IMG/VR virus record: IMGVR_UViG_3300049846_000686
Coordinates: 1 to 36,904 of that record
Direction: 5' to 3' (one strand)
Length of the DNA stretch: 36,904 bases
Source: a virus
The notes below the pieces were generated by a model, which saw only the letters and a program-made list of their open reading frames with translations, did no database searches and had not been told where the DNA came from. Numbering within the stretch: position 1 is the first letter of the stretch; each line of letters starts with the position of its first letter. Positions 1-7,236 of this stretch are shown here, piece by piece. The position numbers and the translations under genes were made by a program.

Positions 1-149
1 CCGAACGAGGACGGGTCGAACCCTTTGGCTTTGAGTTCATTCGTGCCTGTCTTCAAGATAAGATAAGTGGCGATCCCGTTGCATTCTTTGGCATAGACAT
101 CGCCAAGTCTGTGGACTGGACGGTAATCACCGGCCTTGACAAGTTCGGG
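1..149. repeat. Left copy of terminal overlap (149 bp)
   Basis: These bases are repeated at the right end (36755-36904). The two copies are identical except that the left copy has CCCTTTGG at 21-28 where the right copy has CCCTTTTGG. Only the right copy keeps the large terminase frame open, so the left copy probably lacks one T through a sequencing or assembly error. The overlap is what an assembler leaves when it walks round a circular or circularly permuted genome. Confidence 0.95.
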
Positions 150-563
150 AAGGTGGCATACTTCGATCGGTTTCAGCGGGACTGGCATCAAACAAAGGAG
201 GCCATACTCAGGTTACCGGATGTACCAATGGTTATAGACTCAACGGGAGTAGGTGACTCTTTCGTTGAAGACTTAAGGCGTAATCGCCACAATATCAGCG
301 GGTTTAAGTATACAGCCGATTCAAAGCAGAAGCTCATAGCCTCCCTTGCTCAAGCAGTACAGTCAAAATCTATCGGAATCCTTAAAGGGATCATGCAGGA
401 TGAAATGGAATCCTTTGAGTTTGTATACAATCCACATACCGGAAACGTCAAATACTCTGCACCGGATGGCGAACATGATGACTGCACCAACTCCTTGGCC
501 TTGGCCTTAAAATGTATGAGGGACAAGAAGGATCTGATGACATTCGACTATTCATTTGGCTAA
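1..563 (+). CDS. terL: Terminase large subunit, C-terminal part (continued from right end)
   Basis: C-terminal nuclease half of the large terminase; positions 150-563 encode residues 264-400. Two further acidic motifs of the RNase H-like nuclease are visible: MVIDSTGVGD (D293) and EHDDCTNSLAL (D373/D374). Together with D246 upstream they give the usual three-metal-ligand set. A GTG at 111 lies in frame but is internal, not a true start. Upstream of about position 24 the left-end sequence is one T short and out of frame with the right-end copy, so bases 1-149 should be read from the right end. The gene is followed after 38 bp by a MuF-like head gene. Confidence 0.93.
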   Translation, partial: ERGRVEPFGFEFIRACLQDKISGDPVAFFGIDIAKSVDWTVITGLDKFGKVAYFDRFQRDWHQTKEAILRLPDVPMVIDSTGVGDSFVEDLRRNRHNISGFKYTADSKQKLIASLAQAVQSKSIGILKGIMQDEMESFEFVYNPHTGNVKYSAPDGEHDDCTNSLALALKCMRDKKDLMTFDYSFG

Positions 564-601
564 TGAATTTTTAAGACCATTCCTGTATATTACAGGTTGA
601 G

Positions 602-1012
602 GTGTGCCAAATCTCTAAATTAAAACGAATCAAACAAGAACTGCACGAGAAAAACGTGCTTAGACTTGTGCGCAAATTAGGCATCCCTTCAAGCGCAGTA
701 AAGCGATTCGAGGAAAACTCAGGCAACTTCAAGGAGTACAAACCAAAGAAAGGCACAAAGTACTATTACTATTGGGGTCCTGACGATCAAAAGACACGCC
801 CCTTCTGCCATGACTTACTAAAGATTGACAAGGTGATAAGTGAGGATGACATCGCAGTTATGTCCATTGAACTCGGTTACGACGTATTGAAGTATAAGGG
901 TTCATACAACTGTCGGCACACTTGGAGATCATTCAGGGGTGAAATTATCCCTAATCCACCGATCACTGTAAATCAGATCCGCAAACTCATTGACAAAGGT
1001 ATTCCTGCATAA
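602..1012 (+). CDS. Probable MuF-like minor head protein
   Basis: 136 residues from a GTG start; the frame is open back to 575 without an ATG. The centre contains KTRPFCHDL (about 64-72) followed 30 residues later by SYNCRHTW (101-108). This order, an acidic/TRPFC-H segment and a later NCRH/W segment, resembles the C-terminal end of SPP1 gp7/MuF head morphogenesis proteins, which act inside the capsid near the portal. It lacks the usual long N-terminal region and is short for the family. Position directly after the large terminase fits a head gene, although the portal itself is far away at 17.7 kb. The next gene starts on its stop codon (TAATG). Assignment rests on motif resemblance only. Confidence 0.5.
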   Translation: MCQISKLKRIKQELHEKNVLRLVRKLGIPSSAVKRFEENSGNFKEYKPKKGTKYYYYWGPDDQKTRPFCHDLLKIDKVISEDDIAVMSIELGYDVLKYKGSYNCRHTWRSFRGEIIPNPPITVNQIRKLIDKGIPA

Positions 1013-1458
1013 TGACCTATAACCAGATCATAGCGTTATTCCAGTCCATTGCAACGGCACACTTGCAACTGAAAGGCTCTTTCTATACCGGTGAGGCGTG
1101 GGAGGTTGAAGGCGTTATGAACCCGGCCATCGTTTATCCGATGCTTTATGCTATCCCTGTTCAGTCAACAATGGAGGAACAGGTGGTAAGGCGCACATTT
1201 ACGCTTATTGTTATGAGCAAGGTATTAAAGGATAAGAGCGATGAGCAGGAGATACTTAGTGATAACGAGCTGATCCTTCAGGATGTGATCAAGATACTGA
1301 GGAATGAATCTGAGGACTATGAGGTTGTTGGCGATCCTATCTTATTTCCTTTCAAGGAGGATTTTGGAGATTGGTGTGCGGGATGGAGGGCGGACATTGA
1401 AATACTTACAAACGGACGTTCCAATTACTGTGACGTTCCAAAGAATGACATTGAATAA
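1012..1458 (+). CDS. Putative head-tail connector or tail completion protein
   Basis: 148 residues with no catalytic motif. The length, the alternating hydrophobic pattern and a C-terminal GWRADIEILT strand resemble tail terminator/completion proteins that cap the tail at the neck. The start codon overlaps the preceding stop (TAATG), so it is translated with the MuF-like gene. I do not recognise a specific family; the role is inferred from size, secondary-structure feel and position in the structural module. Confidence 0.4.
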   Translation: MTYNQIIALFQSIATAHLQLKGSFYTGEAWEVEGVMNPAIVYPMLYAIPVQSTMEEQVVRRTFTLIVMSKVLKDKSDEQEILSDNELILQDVIKILRNESEDYEVVGDPILFPFKEDFGDWCAGWRADIEILTNGRSNYCDVPKNDIE

Positions 1459-1482
1459 TTAACAAATAAACAATACAATAAA

Positions 1483-1839
1483 ATGGAATACGACATCATT
1501 GCGAGCCAATCAGCCGCATCAAACATCACCTCAAACGGCATAAACTTGGATGGGCTTCCTCCTGGAAAAAGCAGAAAGAATCTTAGCATTCAGGCAGTTT
1601 ATAGCTCACTGAATACCACAGGAGCTACTGTAAGGGTTCAGCATTCAAACGACGATTCGAACTATGAAAATCTTGACTTGAACGATTCAACCATTGGTTT
1701 GATGACTTTAGGAACAGGTACAGGATCAATGGCCATGACTCCTATCGTTGATCTTGGCATGAAGTACTACCGTGTGGTGTACACAAAGAACTCGGTGAAT
1801 GCCGGAACTATCAAAGTAATTTCAAACGTAAACGGATGA
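1483..1839 (+). CDS. Beta-rich structural protein of unknown function
   Basis: 118 residues, rich in Ser, Thr, Asn and Gly, with alternating polar and hydrophobic stretches such as TVRVQHSNDDSNYENL and MKYYRVVYTKNS that predict a beta-sandwich. It has no signal peptide or membrane segment. It overlaps the next gene by 4 bp (ATGA), so the two are probably co-translated. Small beta-sandwich proteins in this place are often capsid or tail decorations, but nothing in the sequence proves it. Confidence 0.5.
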   Translation: MEYDIIASQSAASNITSNGINLDGLPPGKSRKNLSIQAVYSSLNTTGATVRVQHSNDDSNYENLDLNDSTIGLMTLGTGTGSMAMTPIVDLGMKYYRVVYTKNSVNAGTIKVISNVNG

Positions 1840-3398
1840 GAAAGTATTTGTTGATTCTCATTGCCTTTGTAGCATCGGTAATGAATGGGCAAGTTGTGGG
1901 TGGATACATCCCTTACAACAATTCAGCATCTTCTCCTTCGATCAATTTCGGTGGTAAGAATGTGAAGACCACAGGAACAATGACGGTAGGAACTTTGGTA
2001 ACTGGTGCCGTAACAAATACGGGTCAATCTACTGCCAATACTTTATCAGTTGTTTCTACCTCTACACTGAACGGTTTGACAAACAACGGAAGCCTTACGA
2101 ACAATGGAGCCATCACTGCCACGGGAGCGATCACGGCTACTGGAGTTGTAACAGGGGGATCTTTTGTAACTGCAGGAACTGCAAGTGTTGGTGGAACCCA
2201 AACTGTGACAGGTGGAGTTATTACCCCTACATTATGGGGAGGAAGCGCAGCAGGAGCAACATTAAATCTATTGTCTTCGACTACCGCAACTCCGGGATAT
2301 ATCATATTGGGTTCAGGCTCAGGAACAACTATCAGCACAAATAAAACAAGGATAGGCGGTTCATCTATTCCTTCTTCAACTTTAGATGTGACAGGTACGA
2401 TGAGTGTAAGCTCTACGTCGAGTTTGAACGGAATTACTAACACAGGCAACATCACAAGTTCAGGAACTTTCTCCGCAGGAAGCACCGCTACTATTACGGG
2501 GAATCTTACAACGGGTTCAAATGTAACTGTTGGTTCAGCATTAACGGTTAACGGGGTTGCTGATATTGGATTCATTAGGTGTACTTCCACAAACACTTCT
2601 CAATACATTGGCGGCAATTTGTCAATAGGGAAGACAACAAACCCAACCGCCACTTTGGACGTTAGCGGAACAATGAGCGTATCAAGCACCGCTACTATTA
2701 CGGGGGATGTTTATTTAAATGGAGGAACAAGGAGAATTGTTGGCGATGCTGCTTTAGAATTGTACTCAGGTGGATCAAGTAATCTAAATCTTAGAACAAC
2801 ATCTGGAGGCGCAGTTATAACTCAGCAGTTTGCAGGAGTAACAAAAGTTACAACATCTACTTTAGGAGTTGCTATTGTTGGTTCTGTATCAGCTTCTTCA
2901 AGTACAAACGTCCTCGGCTTAGCAACAGTGAACACCCAAAGCACTGTCACATTGACTACCCCAGCGAGTAGCGGAACTTTGGCGAATTTGGGGGATGCGG
3001 TGTTTCCAGTAACATTACAGTCTTATGGTGGAAATCCTGCTGACGGTTCAACTTATTATTTTGGAAATGCCATAGCGGGTTTAGTAAATAACTCGGCTTT
3101 TGGAAATGTAAAATTGCCATACAACTGCACACTAGTAGCGTGGGATTTAAACTGGTATGGTTCTCCGGGAACAGCGGAGTCAAGCACATTGTCGGTTAGT
3201 GGCACTACAAATTATACGTTAACTTCAGTAGCTATATTTTCTGCGGCGGCGGCGGTAGGTTCTTATACGGCAAACGGATTAAGTCAGAGCTTTTCTGCCA
3301 ATGATGTTTTAAATATTAAATGGGTTACTCCTACTTGGTCAACCAATCCAACGGCTCTTTATTTAGGCGTTACACTTTGGTTCGTTCGCAGACAGTGA
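1836..3398 (+). CDS. Repeat-rich fibre-like protein with an N-terminal signal peptide
   Basis: 520 residues. Residues 1-18 (MRKYLLILIAFVASVMNG) look like a Sec signal peptide ending before QVVGG. The next 350 residues are low-complexity Thr/Ser/Gly/Asn beta repeats, for example LDVTGTMSVSSTSSLNG near 185 and LDVSGTMSVSSTATITG near 275. The C-terminal 130 residues are more complex and end in YLGVTLWFVRRQ. The repeats are typical of phage fibre shafts or bacterial surface proteins. A signal peptide is unexpected for a virion fibre, which assembles in the cytoplasm; the protein may be exported by the host or may have been taken from a host surface-protein gene. It overlaps the genes on both sides by 4 bp. 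Confidence 0.65.
   Translation: MRKYLLILIAFVASVMNGQVVGGYIPYNNSASSPSINFGGKNVKTTGTMTVGTLVTGAVTNTGQSTANTLSVVSTSTLNGLTNNGSLTNNGAITATGAITATGVVTGGSFVTAGTASVGGTQTVTGGVITPTLWGGSAAGATLNLLSSTTATPGYIILGSGSGTTISTNKTRIGGSSIPSSTLDVTGTMSVSSTSSLNGITNTGNITSSGTFSAGSTATITGNLTTGSNVTVGSALTVNGVADIGFIRCTSTNTSQYIGGNLSIGKTTNPTATLDVSGTMSVSSTATITGDVYLNGGTRRIVGDAALELYSGGSSNLNLRTTSGGAVITQQFAGVTKVTTSTLGVAIVGSVSASSSTNVLGLATVNTQSTVTLTTPASSGTLANLGDAVFPVTLQSYGGNPADGSTYYFGNAIAGLVNNSAFGNVKLPYNCTLVAWDLNWYGSPGTAESSTLSVSGTTNYTLTSVAIFSAAAAVGSYTANGLSQSFSANDVLNIKWVTPTWSTNPTALYLGVTLWFVRRQ
2481..2705 (+). repeat. Exact 21-bp direct repeat pair inside fibre-like gene
   Basis: Bases 2481-2501 and 2685-2705 are identical (starting AGCACCGCTACTATTA). 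They encode the same STATITG peptide in successive shaft repeats. The identity at DNA level points to recent duplication or to recombination between repeats, which could change shaft length. Confidence 0.9.
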
Positions 3399-3742
3399 GA
3401 ATCCTATTCTTAATACTACTATTCCCTTTCATACTGAAGGCTCAGGTGGATGATAAAACTCTCCACGTATGGGCAGGCACAGGGATTAGCGTACTCACCT
3501 CTCAGATTACCTTTCATGTTCTTACAGATGAAAGATGGGGTGTGTCTTTATTTGCGGGAGGTGTTGCAGGATGGACAGCAGGGATAGTAAAGGAGAATAT
3601 ATGGGATGCAAGTGGTAAAGGAGTGAAGGATAAGTGGGATATAATCGCAACAGGTCACGGGGCTTTTATCGGGGTCATCGGGAGTACGGTGAGCTTTGAC
3701 ATCCACACTAAAAGAAAACATAAAAACGAAATAATCGAATGA
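3395..3742 (+). CDS. Small exported protein resembling YfiM/DUF2279
   Basis: 115 residues when started at GTG 3395, whose GTGA overlaps the stop of the fibre-like gene. A longer version from 3320 would overlap that gene by 79 bp and bury the signal peptide, so the shorter start is preferred. Residues 1-16 form a signal peptide (RILFLILLFPFILKA). The mature part has DKTLHVWAGTG (20-30), AGWTAGIVKENIWDASG (58-74) and KWDIIATGHGAFIG (80-93). This order of DK-x-H, a Gly-rich membrane-like segment with KE-x-x-D, and D-x-x-AT-x-G is that of YfiM/DUF2279 envelope proteins. The role in a phage is unknown; the lysis genes follow immediately. Confidence 0.55.
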   Translation: MRILFLILLFPFILKAQVDDKTLHVWAGTGISVLTSQITFHVLTDERWGVSLFAGGVAGWTAGIVKENIWDASGKGVKDKWDIIATGHGAFIGVIGSTVSFDIHTKRKHKNEIIE

Positions 3743-3969
3743 ATGCAGACAAACTGACATTTGAATCAAAGGACGTTGTTAAATTGGTCGGATTTGTGGC
3801 AGTTGTTTGTGGTATGTGGTTTGACCTTAAAAGCGATCTAAGAGAGTTTAAGGCCACAACTGAGTTGAGGATTAGTCAGCTTGAGAAGGAGAATGATAAG
3901 GCACATTTCAGGGGTCAGCAATATGCGATAGTTCCAAACGAAACAAGATTGAAGGATGAACGTCAGTAA
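3739..3969 (+). CDS. Small membrane protein, possible holin or antiholin
   Basis: 76 residues with one predicted membrane helix (about 13-29, VVKLVGFVAVVCGMWFD) followed by a charged coiled coil (30-55, SDLREFKATTELRISQLEKE). One membrane helix plus a coiled coil resembles XhlA-type accessory lysis proteins. It overlaps the preceding gene by 4 bp and the endolysin by 14 bp, which places it in the lysis block. A role in holin regulation is inferred. Confidence 0.5.
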   Translation: MNADKLTFESKDVVKLVGFVAVVCGMWFDLKSDLREFKATTELRISQLEKENDKAHFRGQQYAIVPNETRLKDERQ

Positions 3970-4363
3970 GCACATAACAATAGAAGAGGCCACAATGTCA
4001 CCGACCGCTTTAAGGTTGGGTATTGATAACGTGCCAAGTGAGAAAGAACTTGAAAGCATGAAGTTAGTAGCTGAGAAATGCTTTGAGCCTTTGAGAGAGT
4101 GGTATGGCAAACCCATTAAGGTTAACTCCTTTTTCCGGTGCAAGGCTCTCAATGATGCGGTTGGTTCAAATGACAGAAGCTACCACAGATTAGGCATGGC
4201 CATTGATATGGGAGCGGGGAGCAAGGAAGAGAATGAGAAACTTTATAATTGGTGCAGGGATAACCTGAAGTTCACGGAGCTGATTAACGAGTACAATTTT
4301 TCATGGGTTCACATTGCTTATAACCCTAATTCATTAACAAACACTTTAAAAAAGATAGGATGA
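3956..4363 (+). CDS. Endolysin, peptidase M15A family
   Basis: 135 residues, the full length of a single-domain M15A peptidase, which cleaves peptide cross-bridges of peptidoglycan during lysis. The zinc-site pattern is present: SYHRLGMAIDM gives H77 and D84, and FSWVHIAYN gives H119. The N-terminal HITIEEATMSPTALRLGIDN is the usual leader of phage M15A enzymes, and VNSFFRCKALNDAVGS precedes the zinc site. There is no signal peptide, so it needs a holin to reach the wall; a two-helix membrane protein follows with a 4-bp overlap. Confidence 0.9.
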   Translation: MNVSKHITIEEATMSPTALRLGIDNVPSEKELESMKLVAEKCFEPLREWYGKPIKVNSFFRCKALNDAVGSNDRSYHRLGMAIDMGAGSKEENEKLYNWCRDNLKFTELINEYNFSWVHIAYNPNSLTNTLKKIG

Positions 4364-4605
4364 AACAATACCTAAAACAAAACATCGTTGAACTGTTGGC
4401 CGTTGGTGCGGTGATTCAGTTCTTAATCGTTATCCTCTTTGTGCTTTTCAAAGAAGTGAAGAGCAACGAGACCACCACAATGATGATACTTACATCATCT
4501 ACAAACATCGTAGTTATTGTACTGTCTTACTATTTCGGTTCAAGTAAAGGAAGTAAGGATAAACAGAATAAACTCGATGAATTAACCGAACAACAAAAGC
4601 AATGA
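4360..4605 (+). CDS. Putative holin (two membrane helices)
   Basis: 81 residues with two predicted membrane helices, about 10-31 and 43-60, and a charged C-terminus (SSKGSKDKQNKLDELTEQQKQ). This is the layout of class II holins, which open the inner membrane for the endolysin. It sits between the endolysin and the spanin gene with ATGA overlaps on both sides. No family is recognised beyond the topology, so the call depends on size, helices and position. Confidence 0.65.
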   Translation: MKQYLKQNIVELLAVGAVIQFLIVILFVLFKEVKSNETTTMMILTSSTNIVVIVLSYYFGSSKGSKDKQNKLDELTEQQKQ

Positions 4606-5045
4606 GCATTTCAATGAGGCCTACTCCTTTCGAGAAGTTTCTGATCGTAGCTACAATCCTGCTTTGCCTTTTCGTCCTTAACTCATGTTCATGCGACTGG
4701 CACGTTAAGAGAGCAAAGGCTAAATGCGGAGAAGTAGCCAATGAGGTTGTAACCGTTCACGATACCGTTATAACAAACACTGTTAAAAGCGATACAGTAT
4801 TCAGATACTTCCAAAAAGACACGGTTATCATAAAAGAAGGAAAGCTCACAGTAAAGTACTTCTATCACTACAATGACAGTACAGTATACCTTCAAGGCAA
4901 ATGCGCATCTGATACCATTTACAAGGAAATAAAAGTGCCAATCGAAAAGACAGTTATCAAAGTTGATTATTTCCCCAAATGGCTCATGTTCTTACTTGGC
5001 GGATTAGTAATCGTTGGCATCGTTTATAAAATCTTTTTCAAATGA
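4602..5045 (+). CDS. Putative unimolecular spanin (lipoprotein plus C-terminal membrane anchor)
   Basis: 147 residues. Residues 5-28 form a lipoprotein signal sequence ending in VLNS-C29, a good lipobox. Residues 40-120 are a beta-rich ectodomain with repeated DTV motifs (VHDTVI, KSDTVF, KDTVII, ASDTIY). A membrane helix (WLMFLLGGLVIVGIVYKIFF) lies at the extreme C-terminus. An outer-membrane lipid anchor at one end and an inner-membrane helix at the other is the design of u-spanins such as T1 gp11, which fuse the two membranes in the last step of lysis. The position right after endolysin and holin supports this. Confidence 0.7.
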   Translation: MSISMRPTPFEKFLIVATILLCLFVLNSCSCDWHVKRAKAKCGEVANEVVTVHDTVITNTVKSDTVFRYFQKDTVIIKEGKLTVKYFYHYNDSTVYLQGKCASDTIYKEIKVPIEKTVIKVDYFPKWLMFLLGGLVIVGIVYKIFFK

Positions 5046-5215
5046 GCAAAGCATATCAAGACCGATCAACAGGAAAGTGGAAGTGGGGAACACGGGGAGA
5101 GGCTATTTACGACACAAAGTCCGAATGCCAAAGAGCGGGAATGGACCTATTGACCGAAAAGCTACGTAAAATCAAAGAGCGACTGAACAACACCATCCTA
5201 AACTATGGCAGGTAA
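5042..5215 (+). CDS. Small basic protein of unknown function (57 aa)
   Basis: 57 residues: starts MSKAYQDRSTGKWKWGTRG, then EAIYDTKSECQRAGMDLLTEKLRKIKERLNNTI. The start overlaps the spanin stop (ATGA) and the stop lies 11 bp inside the next gene, so the frame is tightly held in the operon and is almost certainly translated. The N-terminal part is rich in Trp, Lys and Gly; the C-terminal part predicts an amphipathic helix. No family recognised. Confidence 0.7.
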   Translation: MSKAYQDRSTGKWKWGTRGEAIYDTKSECQRAGMDLLTEKLRKIKERLNNTILNYGR

Positions 5216-5729
5216 TTTCCCATATACAGAGGCTTTTGTCCGAAAGTATGCCGATCAGGTTGAGCAGGAGATTATCAACCGTGCCATATCTGAGGGCAAA
5301 TACGCCACTGGCAAGCTCATAAAGTCCCTTCGTAAACAAGTAAGGGAAAGCAAAGAGGGAATAGCCTTAAGGTTCTATTTTGTGAAACCAGGCTCAGACT
5401 ATGCCGATTTTGTGGATAAAGGGGTGAGTGGCGCTGGCGTTCCAAATGGATTCAAAGGGAAGAAGAAGGCTGTGGCAAGGTCCAAATACTACAAGTTCAC
5501 AAACAAAATGCCTCCAGAGAAGAGTATAAAGTCATGGATGAGGATTCATGGTATACCAAAAAAAGCATCTTACCCTATACGTCGATCAATTTTCATCTTC
5601 GGTATTCAGCCTACATGGTTCTTTACGATTCCGACCACAAGGCGAAAAGACCAATTCAACAAGGGAGTAGAGAAAGCCCTGGCAAAAGATTTTCAGGAAT
5701 CAATTTTAAAGGAGTTCAAAAAGAAGTAA
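5205..5729 (+). CDS. Neck/tail completion protein, HK97 gp10-like
   Basis: 174 residues. The central DYADFVDKGVSGAGVP followed by SIKSWMRIHGIPKKASYPIRRSIFIFGIQPTWFF is the pattern of HK97-gp10/tail-completion proteins, in which a YA-x-x-V-x-x-G motif precedes a C-terminal region with aromatic residues. These proteins sit at the neck and join head to tail. It begins 11 bp inside the preceding small gene and is followed 1 bp later by the first large tail gene. Confidence 0.65.
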   Translation: MAGNFPYTEAFVRKYADQVEQEIINRAISEGKYATGKLIKSLRKQVRESKEGIALRFYFVKPGSDYADFVDKGVSGAGVPNGFKGKKKAVARSKYYKFTNKMPPEKSIKSWMRIHGIPKKASYPIRRSIFIFGIQPTWFFTIPTTRRKDQFNKGVEKALAKDFQESILKEFKKK

Positions 5730-5730
5730 G

Positions 5731-7236
5731 ATGTCGGTTACCATAGAACAATACCCACAGTCAAACATAATGCCTGTGTATAATCCGATCACATTTACGG
5801 TTGATTCTACAAATAAGAGCAGCTGTCAATTCAGGTATGTGTGTGACGTATACGTTAACGGCACTTTTGTTAAAAGGCTCAAGCGTGTACCAAACTCCAC
5901 AAACGGTTACGCTACATTCGATGTTAGCCGGGTACTTGAGGATTATCTCTCATTCGATCTAAACGAAGATCTTTACGGATCGTCACTGTTCGCTACAAAT
6001 GCCAATTCATGCCTTGATTATGTGCTTAAATTCGGTGAGGAATACGACCCATCAGCTCAATGCGATACCGGAACAACCGTATACCATAACCTTACCTTAT
6101 CTTCTTCTATTGCTACATTCTCGGCCTTTAACGGGGCTTTGCAAAAGGATGAATGGCTTCTGTGGGATTCGTCGGACTATATTTCAACGGACGTTACAAG
6201 TAAATTCCTGACCCGTTTCCCAGAGCGTGGCCTTGTGACCATTGGCGGTCAGATGGTTTTCAATATCTTCAACTCTGACATCCGTAAGCTACAAGTAAAA
6301 ACATATTCAAGCACGGGTTCACTTTTAGGAACATACACATATTCAAACTCTTACACTTCAGTAACCAATGCCACTAACCGCCTTCTATGTGTCGGGGTAG
6401 GTCCTGAAAACCTCAATAATTCTACCTTGGCATCAGGAACACAGCCGGTCATCAATACCTCAGTGGCTTACTACACCGTTCAGCTTTTAAAGACAGCGGA
6501 TGCGGTGGCCAGCGAACTCAAGCGTATTGATCTGGATTATCGTTACAGCAAATGGGATCATCACAGACTTTGGTTTTTGGGAAGACTTGGAGGCATGGAA
6601 GGGTACACTTTTACTTTAAGGGATGAGCAAACCATAAACACCAATAGAACCGAGTACAAACACCTTTATGGGTCATACGTTGACGGCTCTCCTTATGGCA
6701 CATGGACCTATAACCTTTACAACCGAGGGCGCACCACACTATCCGTTAACGCTCAAAGAACAAAGACATGGACAAGTAACTGGCTCACCGAGGATGAGGC
6801 CATATGGATGGAGGAGCTATTTACTTCCCCTGAAGTTTACGAGATCATTGACAATAAACTGAATTGCCTTAGATACTTTACGGCAGTAACAAATGACCCG
6901 ATAGAGGGGCAACTGGTAGTATTTACAGTGCCTAATGATCTTGAGGTTGGCGATACAATCAGGGTTATGTGTAGCGGATATGAGGCACTTATAGGTGATT
7001 TTACAATCTATAACGCTGATTCTGAAACTATAACCATTGAAAGTCCTTTCGGGATATTCGAAGATGGAACATATCCGGACTCCATCGAATTATTGTTCAT
7101 GGGTCAAAGCGGTGAGATCAGACCGTTGATATTCAAGACAAGCGGTTACTTACAAAAGGTAAAGAACAACATCAAGAATATAAACTACGTCATTGAGGTT
7201 GATGACGCTGAAGCAGTAAACACACAAAGGAACTGA
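5731..7236 (+). CDS. Tail structural protein (distal tail/baseplate type)
   Basis: 501 residues, beta-rich throughout. An N-terminal region (YNPITFTVDSTN..CQFRYVCDVYVNG..VKRLKRVPNSTNGYATFDVSRVLEDYLSFDL spread over 17-75) looks like a conserved beta domain of tail-tip proteins in Bacteroidetes phages. The C-terminal IRPLIFKTSGYLQKVKNNIKNINYVIEVDDA is charged and probably an interaction surface. It overlaps the next, larger tail gene by 1 bp. The role as baseplate or distal tail protein follows from order and size, not from a diagnostic motif. Confidence 0.55.
   Translation: MSVTIEQYPQSNIMPVYNPITFTVDSTNKSSCQFRYVCDVYVNGTFVKRLKRVPNSTNGYATFDVSRVLEDYLSFDLNEDLYGSSLFATNANSCLDYVLKFGEEYDPSAQCDTGTTVYHNLTLSSSIATFSAFNGALQKDEWLLWDSSDYISTDVTSKFLTRFPERGLVTIGGQMVFNIFNSDIRKLQVKTYSSTGSLLGTYTYSNSYTSVTNATNRLLCVGVGPENLNNSTLASGTQPVINTSVAYYTVQLLKTADAVASELKRIDLDYRYSKWDHHRLWFLGRLGGMEGYTFTLRDEQTINTNRTEYKHLYGSYVDGSPYGTWTYNLYNRGRTTLSVNAQRTKTWTSNWLTEDEAIWMEELFTSPEVYEIIDNKLNCLRYFTAVTNDPIEGQLVVFTVPNDLEVGDTIRVMCSGYEALIGDFTIYNADSETITIESPFGIFEDGTYPDSIELLFMGQSGEIRPLIFKTSGYLQKVKNNIKNINYVIEVDDAEAVNTQRN

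Noticed and set aside
21-29. Missing T at the left end as a real terminase frameshift
   Set aside because: The overlapping right-end copy has the extra T and an intact frame, so an end-of-contig error is the simpler reading.
2024-2596. 190-codon frame on the minus strand
   Set aside because: It is the antisense shadow of the Thr/Ser-rich repeats of the fibre-like gene, with Val/Pro-rich content from the complementary codons.
3320-3394. Longer N-terminus for the YfiM-like protein
   Set aside because: It would overlap the fibre gene by 79 bp and place the signal peptide inside the chain; the GTG at 3395 gives a normal signal peptide and a GTGA coupling.
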